From the NCBI RefSeq assembly GCF_029952445.1, contig NZ_JAQPPK010000037.1, positions 1-40,382 on the forward strand: a DNA stretch of 40,382 bases, given 5' to 3'. The position numbers and the translations under genes are program-made. The notes beneath the pieces are model-generated. The model was not told the origin of the DNA. It searched no databases and saw nothing but the letters and a program-made list of their open reading frames with translations. The DNA is from Paenarthrobacter nitroguajacolicus. Lineage in GTDB: Bacteria; Actinomycetota; Actinomycetes; Actinomycetales; Micrococcaceae. Shown one piece after another: positions 1 through 8,826 of the stretch (within the stretch, counting starts at the first letter, position 1; every line of letters begins with the position of its first letter).

Positions 1-78
1 GGCGACGGCGGCTGCGGTGCCGACCAGTGCGACGGAGGCGAGGATTTTGCCGGAGGTGGTTTTGAGGCTGATGGCCAT
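1..78 (-). CDS. N-terminus of an exported protein, cut by the window edge
   Basis: Only the first 26 codons are visible, reading leftwards off the window. The peptide begins MAISLKTTSGKILASVALVG and continues into an Ala/Val-rich stretch: a short basic region followed by a hydrophobic core, as in a Sec signal peptide. The reverse strand has AAAGGA about 10 bases before the ATG, which supports this start. By inference it resembles the SipW-dependent, TasA/camelysin-like exported proteins common in Arthrobacter, where such a gene often lies near other small secreted proteins like the one at 407. The mature protein lies outside the window, so the family cannot be confirmed. Confidence 0.6.
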   Translation of the reverse strand, partial: MAISLKTTSGKILASVALVGTAAAVA

Positions 79-406
79 GGGGATCAGTGTCCTTTCGGGT
101 GGCCACCGTGAGACCGGCCGGCCTGTTCTTTTCAGCCTGTGTGGCTGACAGGAATTACTTTGCCGGGCCTGGATCAAGAACAAATCCTGTGTTCGATCAG
201 CACTTCCTCAGGAAAACCTCAAGAAAACCGCAGGGCCAGGAACGGAGGTTGAAGAGCCCATCGGCGGGGTCGGGCCATTGCCCGTTCTTGAGGGCAACCA
301 AAGGGGGCCTTGACGATTTCTTGAGCCACGTCGCGGAAAGTAATAGGTGCAAGGGCTAACAACGCGCGGAAGCTACCGTCGCGCCGGCGGAGGGAGGGGG
401 ACCACG
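79..406. other. Intergenic region between two divergent exported-protein genes
   Basis: This stretch of about 330 bases separates two divergent genes for exported proteins and should hold both promoters. It is more A-rich than its surroundings around 145-245. A 90-codon open frame from 87 has no ribosome site and unconvincing composition. I see no RNA gene, clear inverted repeat or confident promoter hexamers. Confidence 0.4.
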
Positions 407-865
407 GTGAAGAATCAGGCGAACAGATCTCGCCGGCTCTGGGCTACGTCCATAGCTGCCCTCGCTGCGTGTTTCCTGATCGGTGCCCCGGCGGCCTACG
501 CCGCCTTCGACACCAACACCACCGCCACGGTCCTTGCCAGTGCGTACACCATGACGGCTCCAACTGGGAATTCCATATCTGCCAGCTGTGACTCGGTGGG
601 GAGCAGCGGAAAATACCGTCTCAGGATTGCGATAACAGCTACTGGCACCGAAGCCCGGGCGAACTATTACGTTCTCAGATTGATCAGCCCTACCGGCAGT
701 GTCACAGAAATCGACCTCGTCGCTGGCGCGGCTCAATACGATTCCGGGGGTGCACAAGGTGTGGCACGCGGTACTTGGAAGTACTCCGTGGAATCCCAGT
801 ACCGTGTACCCAACTCGACCAATGTATGGTCCAGCAGTGCCGTTCCATCGACGATAATCTGCTGA
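407..865 (+). CDS. Small secreted protein of unknown function
   Basis: A 152-residue protein from a GTG start at 407, preceded by a strong purine-rich site (GGAGGGAGGGGG). An upstream in-frame ATG at 347 lacks a site and would bury the signal peptide. The N-terminus is basic (KNQANRSRR), then a hydrophobic core about residues 11-27 ending in AYAA, a plausible signal peptidase site. The mature part is rich in Thr, Ser and Ala, looks beta-stranded, and has only two cysteines (in SASCD and as the last residue), which could pair outside the cell. It sits divergent from another exported protein, so the two may belong to one surface-protein locus. I recognise no family. Confidence 0.75.
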   Translation: MKNQANRSRRLWATSIAALAACFLIGAPAAYAAFDTNTTATVLASAYTMTAPTGNSISASCDSVGSSGKYRLRIAITATGTEARANYYVLRLISPTGSVTEIDLVAGAAQYDSGGAQGVARGTWKYSVESQYRVPNSTNVWSSSAVPSTIIC

Positions 866-1015
866 CCCGGAAGCCGACTGGACGCAGCAGCCCCATCGGC
901 AGGGTTATCCACAACCCGAATGCGGAAGGCGAGGGTGGGCTCCAGATCGCGCTAGGCTGGAGATCTCGGCTGATGCAAGTGGCCGCAGGAACCACCAAGC
1001 GGAGCCCTGTTTTCG

Positions 1016-2669
1016 ATGTCAGCTGACCTTGCCCTCGCCGCCCTTGCGGCGTCCTCCTTTTCCCTTTCTGAGCTGCGCGATGGCCAACTCGCCGGCATGC
1101 GTGCCGTTGCCCGGGGCCGCGACGTCCTGGCAGTCATGCCAACCGGCTATGGAAAATCCGCCACCTACCAGGTCGCGGCACTGTACCTTCACCAGCAGGC
1201 TCAGAGCCCCGCCGTCGTGGTTTCACCGCTGATCGCGCTGCAGGAGGACCAGATTGAGGGGCTCGCCGAGCATCTTGGCGACGGCGCCGCAGTCGCCATA
1301 AATTCCTCCCGGAGCGATTCGGAAGTGGAGGAGGCCTGGCTGGCGGTCGAATCGGGCCAAGCGGTTTTCCTTTTCCTCGCGCCCGAGCAACTGGCCAAGC
1401 AGGACACCGTGAAACGGATCGCAGCGCTGGGCATCTCCATGTTCGTGGTGGACGAGGCACATTGTGTATCCGCCTGGGGACACGATTTCCGTCCTGACTA
1501 TCTGGAACTGGGCAACGTCCGCGAGCAGCTGGGGAATCCGCCGGTCATCGCGCTTACCGCAACAGCATCCCCGCCGGTGCGGGACGAAATCGTGCAGCGG
1601 CTTGGTATGCGGGATCCCCTGATCCTGGTCCGCGGGTTCGACCGGCCGAACATCAGCCTCGCCGTTGAAAGGCACCAGGAGGACAAAGCCAAGCGCAAGG
1701 CCGTTGTGGAGCAGGTGGTGGAGTTGGCCCGGACGGAGGGCTTGGGGCTTCTCTATGCCGCCACACGGAAGGACACCGAGAACTACGCCGCCAAGCTGAC
1801 GGCACAAGGCCTGCGCGCGGAGGCATACCATGCGGGGCGGTCGGACGCTGACCGCGAGGGCATCCACGAGAGGTTCCTGGAGGACCAACTGGACGTCGTG
1901 GTGGCCACCACCGCTTTCGGCATGGGGATCGACAAGCCCAACGTGAGGTTCGTGGTGCACGCCGACATTCCGGAGTCCTTGGACTCCTATTACCAGGAAA
2001 TCGGCAGGGCGGGGCGTGATGGCTGTGCCGCTGCGGCGATCCTTCATTACCGGGCAGAGGACCTGGGGCTGCGCAAGTTCTTTGGTACCCATTCCCCGGA
2101 CCCCGAAGCCCTGAAAACTGTGCTGAAGGTGATCAAGAACGCCGGTGGGCCAGCCCCGAAGTCCGCGCTGGCGGAGCTGACAGGACTACCGGCACGACGC
2201 ATCACCGGGTTGCTCAACCAGTTGGAAGAGGCGGGCGCGGTGAAAACCGGCAAGCGGAACCAGGCTTGCTTCCAAGGCGAAACCGACCACGCTGGTGAAT
2301 CGGGCGGTCGAACTTGCCGAGGCACGGCAACGCGTTGACCAGTCCCGCCTCACCATGATGCGGGCCTACGCTGAGACGGACGCTTGCCGTCGCCAGTTCC
2401 TCCTGGGCTACTTCGGGGAGGAACTGGCGGAGCCGTGCGGTAACTGCGATGCCTGCGCTGATGTCCGTAATGATGACGTGGTCCGGGGCAGCCATTCAGC
2501 TGCCGAGCAAAAGTTCCCCTTGCAGTCCACCGTGATCCACAAGGACTGGGGTCCCGGACTGGTAATGCGGCACGAGGACGACGTCATTACTGTCCTGTTC
2601 GAACAGGAGGGATACAAGACTCTGTCCAGTACCGCCGTCGTCGAGCATGAATTGCTGAAGCCCGCTTAG
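1016..2669 (+). pseudogene. recQ: RecQ-family ATP-dependent DNA helicase, interrupted by a one-base frameshift
   Basis: RecQ helicases unwind DNA 3'-5' at stalled forks and recombination intermediates. The first frame (1016-2338) carries Walker A PTGYGKSA at residues 42-49, DEAH at 146-149, the SAWGHDFRPDY motif after it, and motif VI (QEIGRAGRDG). The frame then runs into unrelated residues. The +1 frame resumes the protein with LASKAKPTTLVNRAVELAEA and the zinc-binding cysteines (CRRQFLLGY, then CGNCDAC), ending at 2669. The junction is around CAGG at 2261-2264: removing one G restores about 550 residues. No HRDC domain is present; a short C-terminal domain replaces it. The GG is not a slippery site, so this is a mutation or a sequencing error. 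The stop overlaps the convergent gene at 2666. Confidence 0.85.
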
Positions 2670-3166
2670 GCGGGGGCGGGGGCGGGGCGCTTACGGAAGA
2701 TCGTGACCAACACTGCGGCTGCCAACGCCGCCGCACTCATCAGGCACAGCAACCCACCCCACGGTGCATAGTCACCACCGGAGATGAAGAACGCATCGGC
2801 CAAAGCCATTCCGGCGGAAAATGATGTGAAGAAGTAGATGGGTGCTCCAAGAGCCAAGATCAAGAGGTCCAGGATTACAACGATTCCCATCCGTGCGATA
2901 ACCCGCGTTGCAGTCAGCAGAACCACAACGGCGGCAAGAAGCGTTCCAATGCTCCACCACGTCACAACTGCCGCAATGGAAATGGACTCGTTACTTCGGG
3001 CCAGACCCTCATGGATCTCCTCCAGCGTGGCACCCGGAACAGCGGCGAGAGGGTTCCACACCAGGATCTGCAGTGCTGCAGTCACTGCATAGGCGGCTAT
3101 TCCAACCAGCCCGAGCAAGCTAGCGGTGACCCGCAACGCATGAGCGTTCTTTTCTGTTGTCCCCAT
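2666..3166 (-). CDS. Four-helix integral membrane protein of unknown function
   Basis: A 166-residue, strongly hydrophobic protein with about four membrane segments: roughly residues 13-35, 64-85, 90-115 and 136-160. A loop of about 25 residues (VPGATLEEIHEGLARSNES) separates the first two. The tail RKRPAPAPA is basic and proline-rich and probably cytoplasmic. The stop shares bases with the recQ stop on the other strand (TTAG at 2666-2669), so the genes converge end to end with no terminator. I recognise no specific family; it could be a small actinobacterial DUF membrane protein. Confidence 0.7.
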   Translation of the reverse strand: MGTTEKNAHALRVTASLLGLVGIAAYAVTAALQILVWNPLAAVPGATLEEIHEGLARSNESISIAAVVTWWSIGTLLAAVVVLLTATRVIARMGIVVILDLLILALGAPIYFFTSFSAGMALADAFFISGGDYAPWGGLLCLMSAAALAAAVLVTIFRKRPAPAPA

Positions 3167-3188
3167 GCTGGGAGCCTATCCGAGGACT

Positions 3189-4103
3189 TCAGGTATTCAG
3201 TTCCAACATCAGCGCCGGCAGTTCGTCGGCAAGCTCGCGGGCCAGGAATCCGAGCGGACCCAACTTACTGGCCAGGCGATCCGCGGCGGCCGCATGCAGG
3301 TGGGTGCCCCAGCAGGCGGCCTGCGCATTGCTGGTTCCACGGGCCCTGAGCCCCGCAATCGCCCCGGCCAGGACGTCCCCACTGCCCGAGGTCCCCAATC
3401 CGCCGTAGCCAGTGGTGATCTTCCAAAGTTCGGACTCCTGGCCTTTGGTGGCGTGGGGTCCCGCGATGAACCCCTGGCAGCTCACTACGGCATCAAAGCG
3501 CCGGGCAATGTCGGCCACGGCAGCTTCCAGATCCTCGACTTCCCTGCCCAGCAGCACTCCGGCCTCCGTCGGATTGGGGGTGAGGATCAGGCGGCCACGC
3601 CATGGTTCCAGCAGATCCTCAACTTTCCCCAGCGCTCCGAGCGCATACGCGTCAAGCACGACGGCGGGACCTCCCTCGGCTTTCGAGTCACCGTCGGGTT
3701 CCTCCCGTTCCAACAAGGCCCGGAGCAGCGATTCTGCGAGTTCGAGGTCGTCCAGGCCCGGGCCAACCAGCACGGTGTCGGCGCGTTCAAGGTAAGAGGC
3801 GATCCTGTCCAGTCCTTCGCCCGTCAGAGACCCGTCCGCGCTTTCCGGCAGTCCGAGCGACCCGCACTCCGGCAACGCAACGCCCACCTGCACTGCGGCG
3901 GATTCGGCGACGGCCAACGATATTTTGCCTGCCCCGGCCCGCAGGGCCGCAGTCCCCGCAAGGATGGCCGCTCCGGGGGTCGCCCTTGCACCGCCAATCA
4001 CCAATACTGCTCCGCGGGAATACTTGTCGTCGCCTGGGGCTGGCAGTGGCCAGTCCCGAAGAAGCGACGGGGTCACCAGGGTGGGCTCACTGCGGGTGGA
4101 CAC
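3189..4103 (-). CDS. nnrD: ADP-dependent NAD(P)H-hydrate dehydratase
   Basis: A 304-residue ribokinase-fold (CARKD) enzyme that uses ADP to dehydrate damaged NADH or NADPH hydrates. Visible features: GAVLVIGGARATPGAAILAG near the N-terminus, the ILTPNPTEAGVLL motif, and the nucleotide-binding GTSGSGDVLAGAI, whose Asp is the catalytic base. Bacterial proteins are often fused to the NnrE epimerase; this one is dehydratase-only. I prefer the GTG at 4103 because GGAG lies six bases upstream; the ATG at 4109 has GGAG right against it. The start overlaps the 3' end of the phosphatase gene by about 17 bases, so the two are probably translated from one mRNA. Confidence 0.85.
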   Translation of the reverse strand: MSTRSEPTLVTPSLLRDWPLPAPGDDKYSRGAVLVIGGARATPGAAILAGTAALRAGAGKISLAVAESAAVQVGVALPECGSLGLPESADGSLTGEGLDRIASYLERADTVLVGPGLDDLELAESLLRALLEREEPDGDSKAEGGPAVVLDAYALGALGKVEDLLEPWRGRLILTPNPTEAGVLLGREVEDLEAAVADIARRFDAVVSCQGFIAGPHATKGQESELWKITTGYGGLGTSGSGDVLAGAIAGLRARGTSNAQAACWGTHLHAAAADRLASKLGPLGFLARELADELPALMLELNT

Positions 4104-4863
4104 TGGCATCTCCGGCGTGCTCGGTGACGGTGACGCCCTGTTCCGTGAGGTGGTCGGCAACATTGAAGCTCTCCAATTCCCAGGGACCGGCACCGGTGGG
4201 ACGCACATACCGCGTGATGGAGGCATTCAGCACTGATGTAGTTGCGGCGAGGTCCAGGATTTCCTCCTCGGACATGCCCTCCAGTACGTACCGGACAAGG
4301 AGGATCACGGCGTCGTGGCAGACCAGCATCACCCGCTGGCCTGTTCCCAACGTGTTGAGTTCGTCCAGGACGGAGCGGAGCCGGAGCGCAACGTCCGCCC
4401 ACGATTCGCCACCGGGTGGCCGGTAGTACAACTTGCCGAGCCACGACCGGCGTTCGGCTTCACCTGGGTAGCGGTTCTCCACTCCCAAGCGTGTCAGCCT
4501 GTCCAGGATGCCCAGTTCACGGTCACGGAGGCGTTCGTCGGTGAGTACCTTCACGGGCCATCCGGCGGTTTGGACGGCGATCTCCGCGGTCTGCCGGGCG
4601 CGGGCGTAAGGGGAGGAAACGACGGCGTCCGGCCTCATGTCTTCTGCAATGCGGGCCAACGCGATCCCCAGGGCCTTGGCTTGGTCCTGACCGGTTCCCG
4701 AGAGGTTAACATCAGGGTCCCTTGCGGGGACGTCGATGACCTCCGCTCCCGCCAGCCGTGCCTCGGTGGCCGCCACGTTTCCTTCGCTTTCACCATGCCG
4801 GACCAGCAACAATTCCACGGCACCAGCTTCCTGCACCGCGTCTGTCAGACCGTCCTCGTTCAC
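4087..4863 (-). CDS. Histidine phosphatase family protein (phosphoglycerate mutase-like)
   Basis: A 258-residue member of the histidine phosphatase superfamily. The signature LLLVRHGESEGN near residue 20 supplies the catalytic His. VSSPYARARQTAEI, DRELGILD and LVCHDAVI carry the second Arg, the acid and the second His. The substrate cannot be read from sequence; these enzymes range from phosphoglycerate mutases to sugar and nucleotide phosphatases. The GTG at 4863 is chosen because AAAGGGG lies eight bases upstream; longer frames run into the divergent dehydrogenase gene. The 3' end overlaps nnrD. The pair faces the NADH dehydrogenase gene across about 135 bases, an interesting grouping of NAD(P)H repair with NADH oxidation. 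Confidence 0.85.
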   Translation of the reverse strand: MNEDGLTDAVQEAGAVELLLVRHGESEGNVAATEARLAGAEVIDVPARDPDVNLSGTGQDQAKALGIALARIAEDMRPDAVVSSPYARARQTAEIAVQTAGWPVKVLTDERLRDRELGILDRLTRLGVENRYPGEAERRSWLGKLYYRPPGGESWADVALRLRSVLDELNTLGTGQRVMLVCHDAVILLVRYVLEGMSEEEILDLAATTSVLNASITRYVRPTGAGPWELESFNVADHLTEQGVTVTEHAGDASVHPQ

Positions 4864-4998
4864 AAAAGCCACCCCTTTCGCGTGCGTTGCCGAATGCAGA
4901 ACACTACCCACTGCGTACCCACCGGTCCAGAGAATAAACGCCCGACGCCGGATCGGGAACCTCTGTTGCCCGGACCGCCAGTGAAGTATGTTGCTCGC

Positions 4999-6294
4999 AT
5001 GAAAGACACATACCAAGTCATCGTGGTCGGTGGCGGCTTTGCAGGCGTTGCAGCAGCCCGGGAACTCGGTCGCAAGGGTGTAGAGGTCTTGCTGATCGAC
5101 TCTAACAACTACCACCAGTTCCAGCCCCTGCTCTATCAGGTGGCAACCTCCCAGATTGGCGTATCGGCGATTGCCCGGCCGCTCCGTTCGGTGTTCCGCC
5201 GTCTGAAAACGGTCAAGGTTCTCACCGCAAAGGTGGAATCGGTTGATGCCGCACAACGGACTGTGACGACAGCTGACGGTCAGACCCTGCGGGCCGAAAA
5301 GCTGGTCCTGGCCGTTGGGGCAGTCCCTAACTTTTTCGGTACCCCGGGCGCGGAAGGGTTGGCCTATCCTCTCTACTCCGTTACTGACGCGACCAGGCTC
5401 GGCGCGGGGCTCACCCGATTACTGGACGAGGCTGATGGAAACCCGGACAGCCATGTGGATGTTGTGGTGGTTGGCGGGGGACCGACTGGCGTTGAAACTG
5501 CTGGGGCCATGGCCGAAAACGTCAAATATGTAGTCCAGAAGTACTTTTCGCCCGAGCTCGCGGCCCGGTGCCGGGTGCATCTGGTGGACATGGTGCCCAG
5601 CGTGTTGAACATGTTTTCGTCCAAATCCCAGAAGTACGCCACCGAGCACCTGAAGAAGGTGGGCGTCCAGCTGCACATGGGCGTCGGGGTTACCGAAGTA
5701 CGGCGGGACGGTGTGACGTTGGCGGACGGAAGCTCCGTACCGGGACAGATCGTCGTGTGGGCCGGTGGCTTGAAGGCCGGCGACATCATTGCCGGGTCGG
5801 GACTGGCCCAGGGGAGAGGTGGGCGGATTGATGTCAACCCGGACCTGACTGCGCCGGGCGTAGAAGGCGTCTACGTCATTGGCGATGCCGCCAACATCAC
5901 GGACTCCACGGGTGCCAAGCTGCCGCAGCTGGGTTCGGTGGCGCAGCAAGCAGGAAAATGGGCTGCCAAAAACATCCTTGCTGAGCTTGCCGGGGGCAGC
6001 CGGACCCCGTTCCGATATGTCGACAAGGGCTATATGGCGATGGTGGGTCGGGGTGCTGCCGTGGCAGAACTCGGCCGAAAGCGCATCCAATTGCAGGGAA
6101 TTTTCGCGTTTTTATCCTGGCTTCTAGTCCACCTCGCGCTGTTGTCCGGACTTCAGCAAAAGATCCGGGCGTTGTTCTCCTGGCTCAATGGCTACCTCCT
6201 CCACAGTCCAGCCCAAGTGGCGGTCAGCAGCCCGCTGAAGATCGAACCTCCCGAACAGGCACCGCCGGGGGCGATCCCGTCAAAGGAGTCGTGA
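4999..6294 (+). CDS. ndh: Type II NADH dehydrogenase (NADH:quinone oxidoreductase)
   Basis: A 431-residue monotopic flavoprotein that passes electrons from NADH to quinone without pumping protons. The FAD-binding GGGFAG is at residues 11-16, and a second Rossmann motif (VVVVGGGPTGVE) for NADH begins near residue 155. VYVIGDAAN is the typical FAD-contact motif, and LPQLGSVAQQAGKWAAKNI is typical of the family's quinone side. The C-terminus has a hydrophobic amphipathic stretch (FAFLSWLLVHLALLSGL) that should anchor it to the inner leaflet. The ATG at 4999 begins right before the beta strand of the FAD fold; a GTG at 4981 is in frame but has no better site. The 3' end overlaps the convergent DUF3040 gene by 15 bases. 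Confidence 0.93.
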   Translation: MKDTYQVIVVGGGFAGVAAARELGRKGVEVLLIDSNNYHQFQPLLYQVATSQIGVSAIARPLRSVFRRLKTVKVLTAKVESVDAAQRTVTTADGQTLRAEKLVLAVGAVPNFFGTPGAEGLAYPLYSVTDATRLGAGLTRLLDEADGNPDSHVDVVVVGGGPTGVETAGAMAENVKYVVQKYFSPELAARCRVHLVDMVPSVLNMFSSKSQKYATEHLKKVGVQLHMGVGVTEVRRDGVTLADGSSVPGQIVVWAGGLKAGDIIAGSGLAQGRGGRIDVNPDLTAPGVEGVYVIGDAANITDSTGAKLPQLGSVAQQAGKWAAKNILAELAGGSRTPFRYVDKGYMAMVGRGAAVAELGRKRIQLQGIFAFLSWLLVHLALLSGLQQKIRALFSWLNGYLLHSPAQVAVSSPLKIEPPEQAPPGAIPSKES

Positions 6295-6564
6295 CGGGGC
6301 TTGCTTCTTGTAGTTGCGATGGGAGAACACCGCGTGGACCACAAGAAGGATGCCGGCGAGGGCAAAGGGAATGACGTGCAGGGGTATCGCCAGCAGCACC
6401 AGGAGGACTCCCGCAGCGGCGGCTATGACATCCCGGATGCGCGGGTGGACGGGGGTGCGCACGGGGACGCCTGATTCCAGCTGACGGGCCAAGTCGGGAT
6501 CCTGGATGAAGAGTTCTCGCTCGAGCTGTTCCAGGACCCGGCGCTCCCGTTCTGAAAGGGGCAT
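6280..6564 (-). CDS. DUF3040 membrane protein
   Basis: A 94-residue actinobacterial protein. It opens with MPLSERERRVLEQLERELF, the hallmark of DUF3040, then a soluble stretch and two adjacent hydrophobic segments (about residues 48-64 and 66-82) that probably form a membrane hairpin. The C-terminus is basic (HRNYKKQAPSR). The function of the family is unknown. GGAGGAACCCACC precedes the ATG on the reverse strand, a good ribosome site. It converges with the NADH dehydrogenase gene and overlaps its last 15 bases. Confidence 0.88.
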   Translation of the reverse strand: MPLSERERRVLEQLERELFIQDPDLARQLESGVPVRTPVHPRIRDVIAAAAGVLLVLLAIPLHVIPFALAGILLVVHAVFSHRNYKKQAPSRLL

Positions 6565-6601
6565 GGTGGGTTCCTCCTCAGCGCCAAGTATTTCAATTAG
6601 C

Positions 6602-6613
6602 TAAGCATGCTTA
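6602..6613. promoter_or_regulatory. 12-bp perfect palindrome in a divergent promoter region
   Basis: TAAGCATGCTTA is an exact palindrome lying between the divergent DUF3040 and YqeY genes, within an AT-rich patch. Its position would suit an operator for either promoter. No regulator gene is adjacent, so this is only a candidate. Confidence 0.35.
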
Positions 6614-6705
6614 TTATTCCGTTCGCAAGCATTAATTTCACGGCATTGAGCGGCCTGCGGGTTCAGCTGGGAAGATGGCAGGAGGAATCCCGAACAAGGA
6701 GAAGC

Positions 6706-7167
6706 ATGACACTCAAAGAACGCCTGAAGGCCGACGTCGTCGATCACATGAAGGCAGGCAACAAGGTTGCCCTGACCACGGTTCGCAATGTCCTGGGTGA
6801 AATCACCACGCGCGAGAAGTCCGGCAAGACGCCGGTAGAACTCGACGACGCCCAGGTTACCTCGCTGCTTCAGAAGGAAGCAGCGAAGCGACGGGACACG
6901 GCGCGCATCTACACCGAGGCCGGTGAAACCGACCGCGCAGCTGCCGAAGTTGCCGAGGCCGAGATTATTGAGGCCTACCTTCCCAAAGCGCTCACCCGTG
7001 AAGAAGTAGAGGCCATCGTGGACGAGGCCATAGCGGCCCTGAAAGCCGAAGGCCACGAACTGTCCATGAGGTCCATCGGCGCTGTCATGAAACCTGTGAC
7101 CGCACAGGTGGCAGGGCGCTTCGACGGCAAGACCGTCAGCGAGATCGTGCGCGGTCGCTTGGCGTAA
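6706..7167 (+). CDS. GatB/YqeY domain protein
   Basis: A 153-residue free-standing YqeY protein, the usual family length. The family shares the C-terminal tRNA-binding-like domain of GatB, the amidotransferase subunit that makes Gln-tRNA or Asn-tRNA, but the role of the stand-alone form is not settled. Typical features are the opening MTLKERLKADVVDHMKAGNK, the RDTARIYTEAGETDRAAAE segment, the IIEAYLPKALTREEVEAIV motif, and the end VAGRFDGKTVSEIVRGRLA. AAGGAG lies four to nine bases before the ATG; upstream in-frame starts lack a site. It converges with the DUF72 gene 10 bases away. Confidence 0.92.
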   Translation: MTLKERLKADVVDHMKAGNKVALTTVRNVLGEITTREKSGKTPVELDDAQVTSLLQKEAAKRRDTARIYTEAGETDRAAAEVAEAEIIEAYLPKALTREEVEAIVDEAIAALKAEGHELSMRSIGAVMKPVTAQVAGRFDGKTVSEIVRGRLA

Positions 7168-7177
7168 ACGTCGCAGG

Positions 7178-7909
7178 TCAGCTGACCCCAAGCAGCCACC
7201 GCAGAGTGTCAGCGTTACGCACGGCGTTACCACCGCCGTCGTTGTTGAAGTAGGCGTAAACGTCCTTGCCGGAGCCGCTCCACTCGCGGATCCTGTCCGC
7301 CCACCACCTCAAATCGTCCTCTGAGTAGGAGCCTCCGTAGAGGTGCTGGTGATCCGGGCCGTGCAGCCGGATGTAGACGAACGGGGCGGTGGCGCGGAGG
7401 ATGCACGGCAGGTTGGCGCCGCTCATGATGCAGTAGGCGGCCTGGTGGCGTTCCAGGAGCGCGTACACGTCCGGGTGGTCCCAGCTGTCATGCCTGAACT
7501 CGACGGCGACTCGGATCCAGTGCGGCAGGGCGGCCAGGAAGTAGTCGAGCCGCGCATCGTCGCGTTCAAGATCTGGTGGGAGCTGCGCCAGGAGTACGGC
7601 TCTTTTGTCGCCGAGTTCGTGCCAGCAGCGGACGATCCGTTCCACCCACACCTCTGGGCTGTATAGCTTCTTGGCGTGCGTAAGCCCGCGCGGCGCTTTG
7701 ACTGACATTGCGAATCCCGCCGGTAGCCGTTCCCGCCAACCTGCGAAGGTGGTATCGCGGGGCCAGCGGTAGAAACTGGCATTCAGCTCGACTGTGTTAA
7801 AACGCGCTGTGTAGTGGGCCAGGCGCTTGGCCGCTGGGAGGCCCTGGGGATAGAGCACGTTCTCCCAATGGTCGTAGCTCCAGCCCGAGGTGCCGATGTG
7901 GATGCCCAT
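7178..7909 (-). CDS. DUF72 family protein (TIM-barrel, YecE-like)
   Basis: A 243-residue DUF72 protein. The family signature is clear: GTSGWSYDHW at residues 6-15, FNTVELNASFYRWP near residue 40, FAMSVKAPRGLTH, LAQLPPDL, VAVEFRHDSW, and the C-terminal YAYFNNDGGGNAVRNA. These motifs line the open end of a TIM barrel, but the reaction is not known. The gene is monocistronic, facing YqeY at its 3' end. Its upstream side, about 100 bases, separates it from the toxin/immunity patch. Confidence 0.9.
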   Translation of the reverse strand: MGIHIGTSGWSYDHWENVLYPQGLPAAKRLAHYTARFNTVELNASFYRWPRDTTFAGWRERLPAGFAMSVKAPRGLTHAKKLYSPEVWVERIVRCWHELGDKRAVLLAQLPPDLERDDARLDYFLAALPHWIRVAVEFRHDSWDHPDVYALLERHQAAYCIMSGANLPCILRATAPFVYIRLHGPDHQHLYGGSYSEDDLRWWADRIREWSGSGKDVYAYFNNDGGGNAVRNADTLRWLLGVS

Positions 7910-8010
7910 GGTGAGGATGGTAGCGGGTTATTCCTGTTGGAGCAGGTCATGCGAAGTCCGGCCCAGCCGGTTCCGTTGGGTTGTGAATGGCGTTGGTTGC
8001 CTACCTGAGG

Positions 8011-8290
8011 CATCTAGCCGCCGAAGAGCTTCTTGCCGATTTTCGCGAAGACGCCGGGTTCTTTGGAGGGGTCAATGATTTCCGGTTCAACAGCGAAGTC
8101 GGTGCCGGTGGGGGTGACGGGGAGTCGTTTGTTGGCCCAGTCGACTGTTCCGAGTTCCGGGTTGTAGACCGGTGGGGTCATTTTTTCGGCGCGGAACACC
8201 GTCCACATCCACTGCGGGATGTTGTCCACTGTGCGCGGGAAGGCCTTGAGGTCCTGGAAGAGTGTCATTGCGTCCGCGGGGCGATCCGGG
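8011..8290. repeat. Direct repeat, copy A (3' half of an immunity-type gene)
   Basis: This copy matches 9557-9836 at nearly every base for its first 160 bases or so, with similarity fading towards 8290. It covers the stop-proximal part of the immunity-type gene at 8014. The offset between copies is 1,546 bases. The 5' halves of the two genes are far less alike at DNA level. Such a sharp gradient suggests recent duplication or gene conversion. Confidence 0.85.
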
Positions 8291-8658
8291 ACGGTTGTTT
8301 CATTGGCGGGTCTGAGGAGCTCGGCGTCGAAGACCTCAAGTTTTCCGTCGCGGTCCGGGTAGAGATAGACATTGCAGCTAGTCCAGGTTCCAATACCCTG
8401 GATGTAGGACTCGCGGCGTACTTCCTCGAGCCAGTCAATCATCGACTCTTTTGAAAACTCCAATGCAAAGCTCCGGGGCCTCCAGATGCCGTCCCTCAGG
8501 ATCTTCTCAGTCTGTTGTGACCACGCCTGATGAATGATAGAAGTGCTCACCACCTCTTGGGCGCCGAAGCCTAAGGCGCCCTCGGCGAAGCCTTCAGCCT
8601 GCAGCCGTTGAAGACCGCTGGCAACTTCATCTCCGGACTTCACTGTTCCTGTCACCAC
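8014..8658 (-). CDS. Immunity-type protein of a polymorphic toxin array, copy 2
   Basis: A 214-residue soluble protein with no signal peptide, equal in length and register to the protein at 9560-10204. The C-terminal half, from about residue 126, is nearly identical between them (for example QWMWTVFRAE, then NPELGTVDWANKRLPVT), down to the last residues FAKIGKKLFGG; the N-terminal half is much more divergent. GTWTSCNVYLYPDRDG at residues 90-105 and FPRTVDNIPQW near 140-150 resemble the core of YezG/DUF600 immunity proteins. Two successive GTG codons (8658, 8655) follow GAGGAGG by about 7-10 bases; I take the first. The function is inferred from context: the paralogue is translationally coupled to a nuclease toxin domain. 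No toxin precedes this copy. Confidence 0.7.
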   Translation of the reverse strand: MVTGTVKSGDEVASGLQRLQAEGFAEGALGFGAQEVVSTSIIHQAWSQQTEKILRDGIWRPRSFALEFSKESMIDWLEEVRRESYIQGIGTWTSCNVYLYPDRDGKLEVFDAELLRPANETTVPDRPADAMTLFQDLKAFPRTVDNIPQWMWTVFRAEKMTPPVYNPELGTVDWANKRLPVTPTGTDFAVEPEIIDPSKEPGVFAKIGKKLFGG

Positions 8659-8826
8659 TCCAATGCCTCCTCAATGCGTCGAGCTTGGAAGAATGCTATT
8701 TCCGGCCCGGAGCCAGCAGTTGACATTCGTTCTATCAGGTTGCACGGCCTTGGACGTTGAAACGCTTCCTGCTGATTTGGCTAAATATGCACAGGATGCC
8801 AGACATACCCGGCTTTGATTTCAAAT

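Noticed and set aside
87..359. A 90-codon frame in the first intergenic region
   Set aside because: It has no ribosome site, unusual residue composition and sits where two divergent promoters are expected.
4315..4998. An N-terminal extension of the NADH dehydrogenase
   Set aside because: It runs antisense through the phosphatase gene; the FAD motif begins 10 residues after the ATG at 4999.
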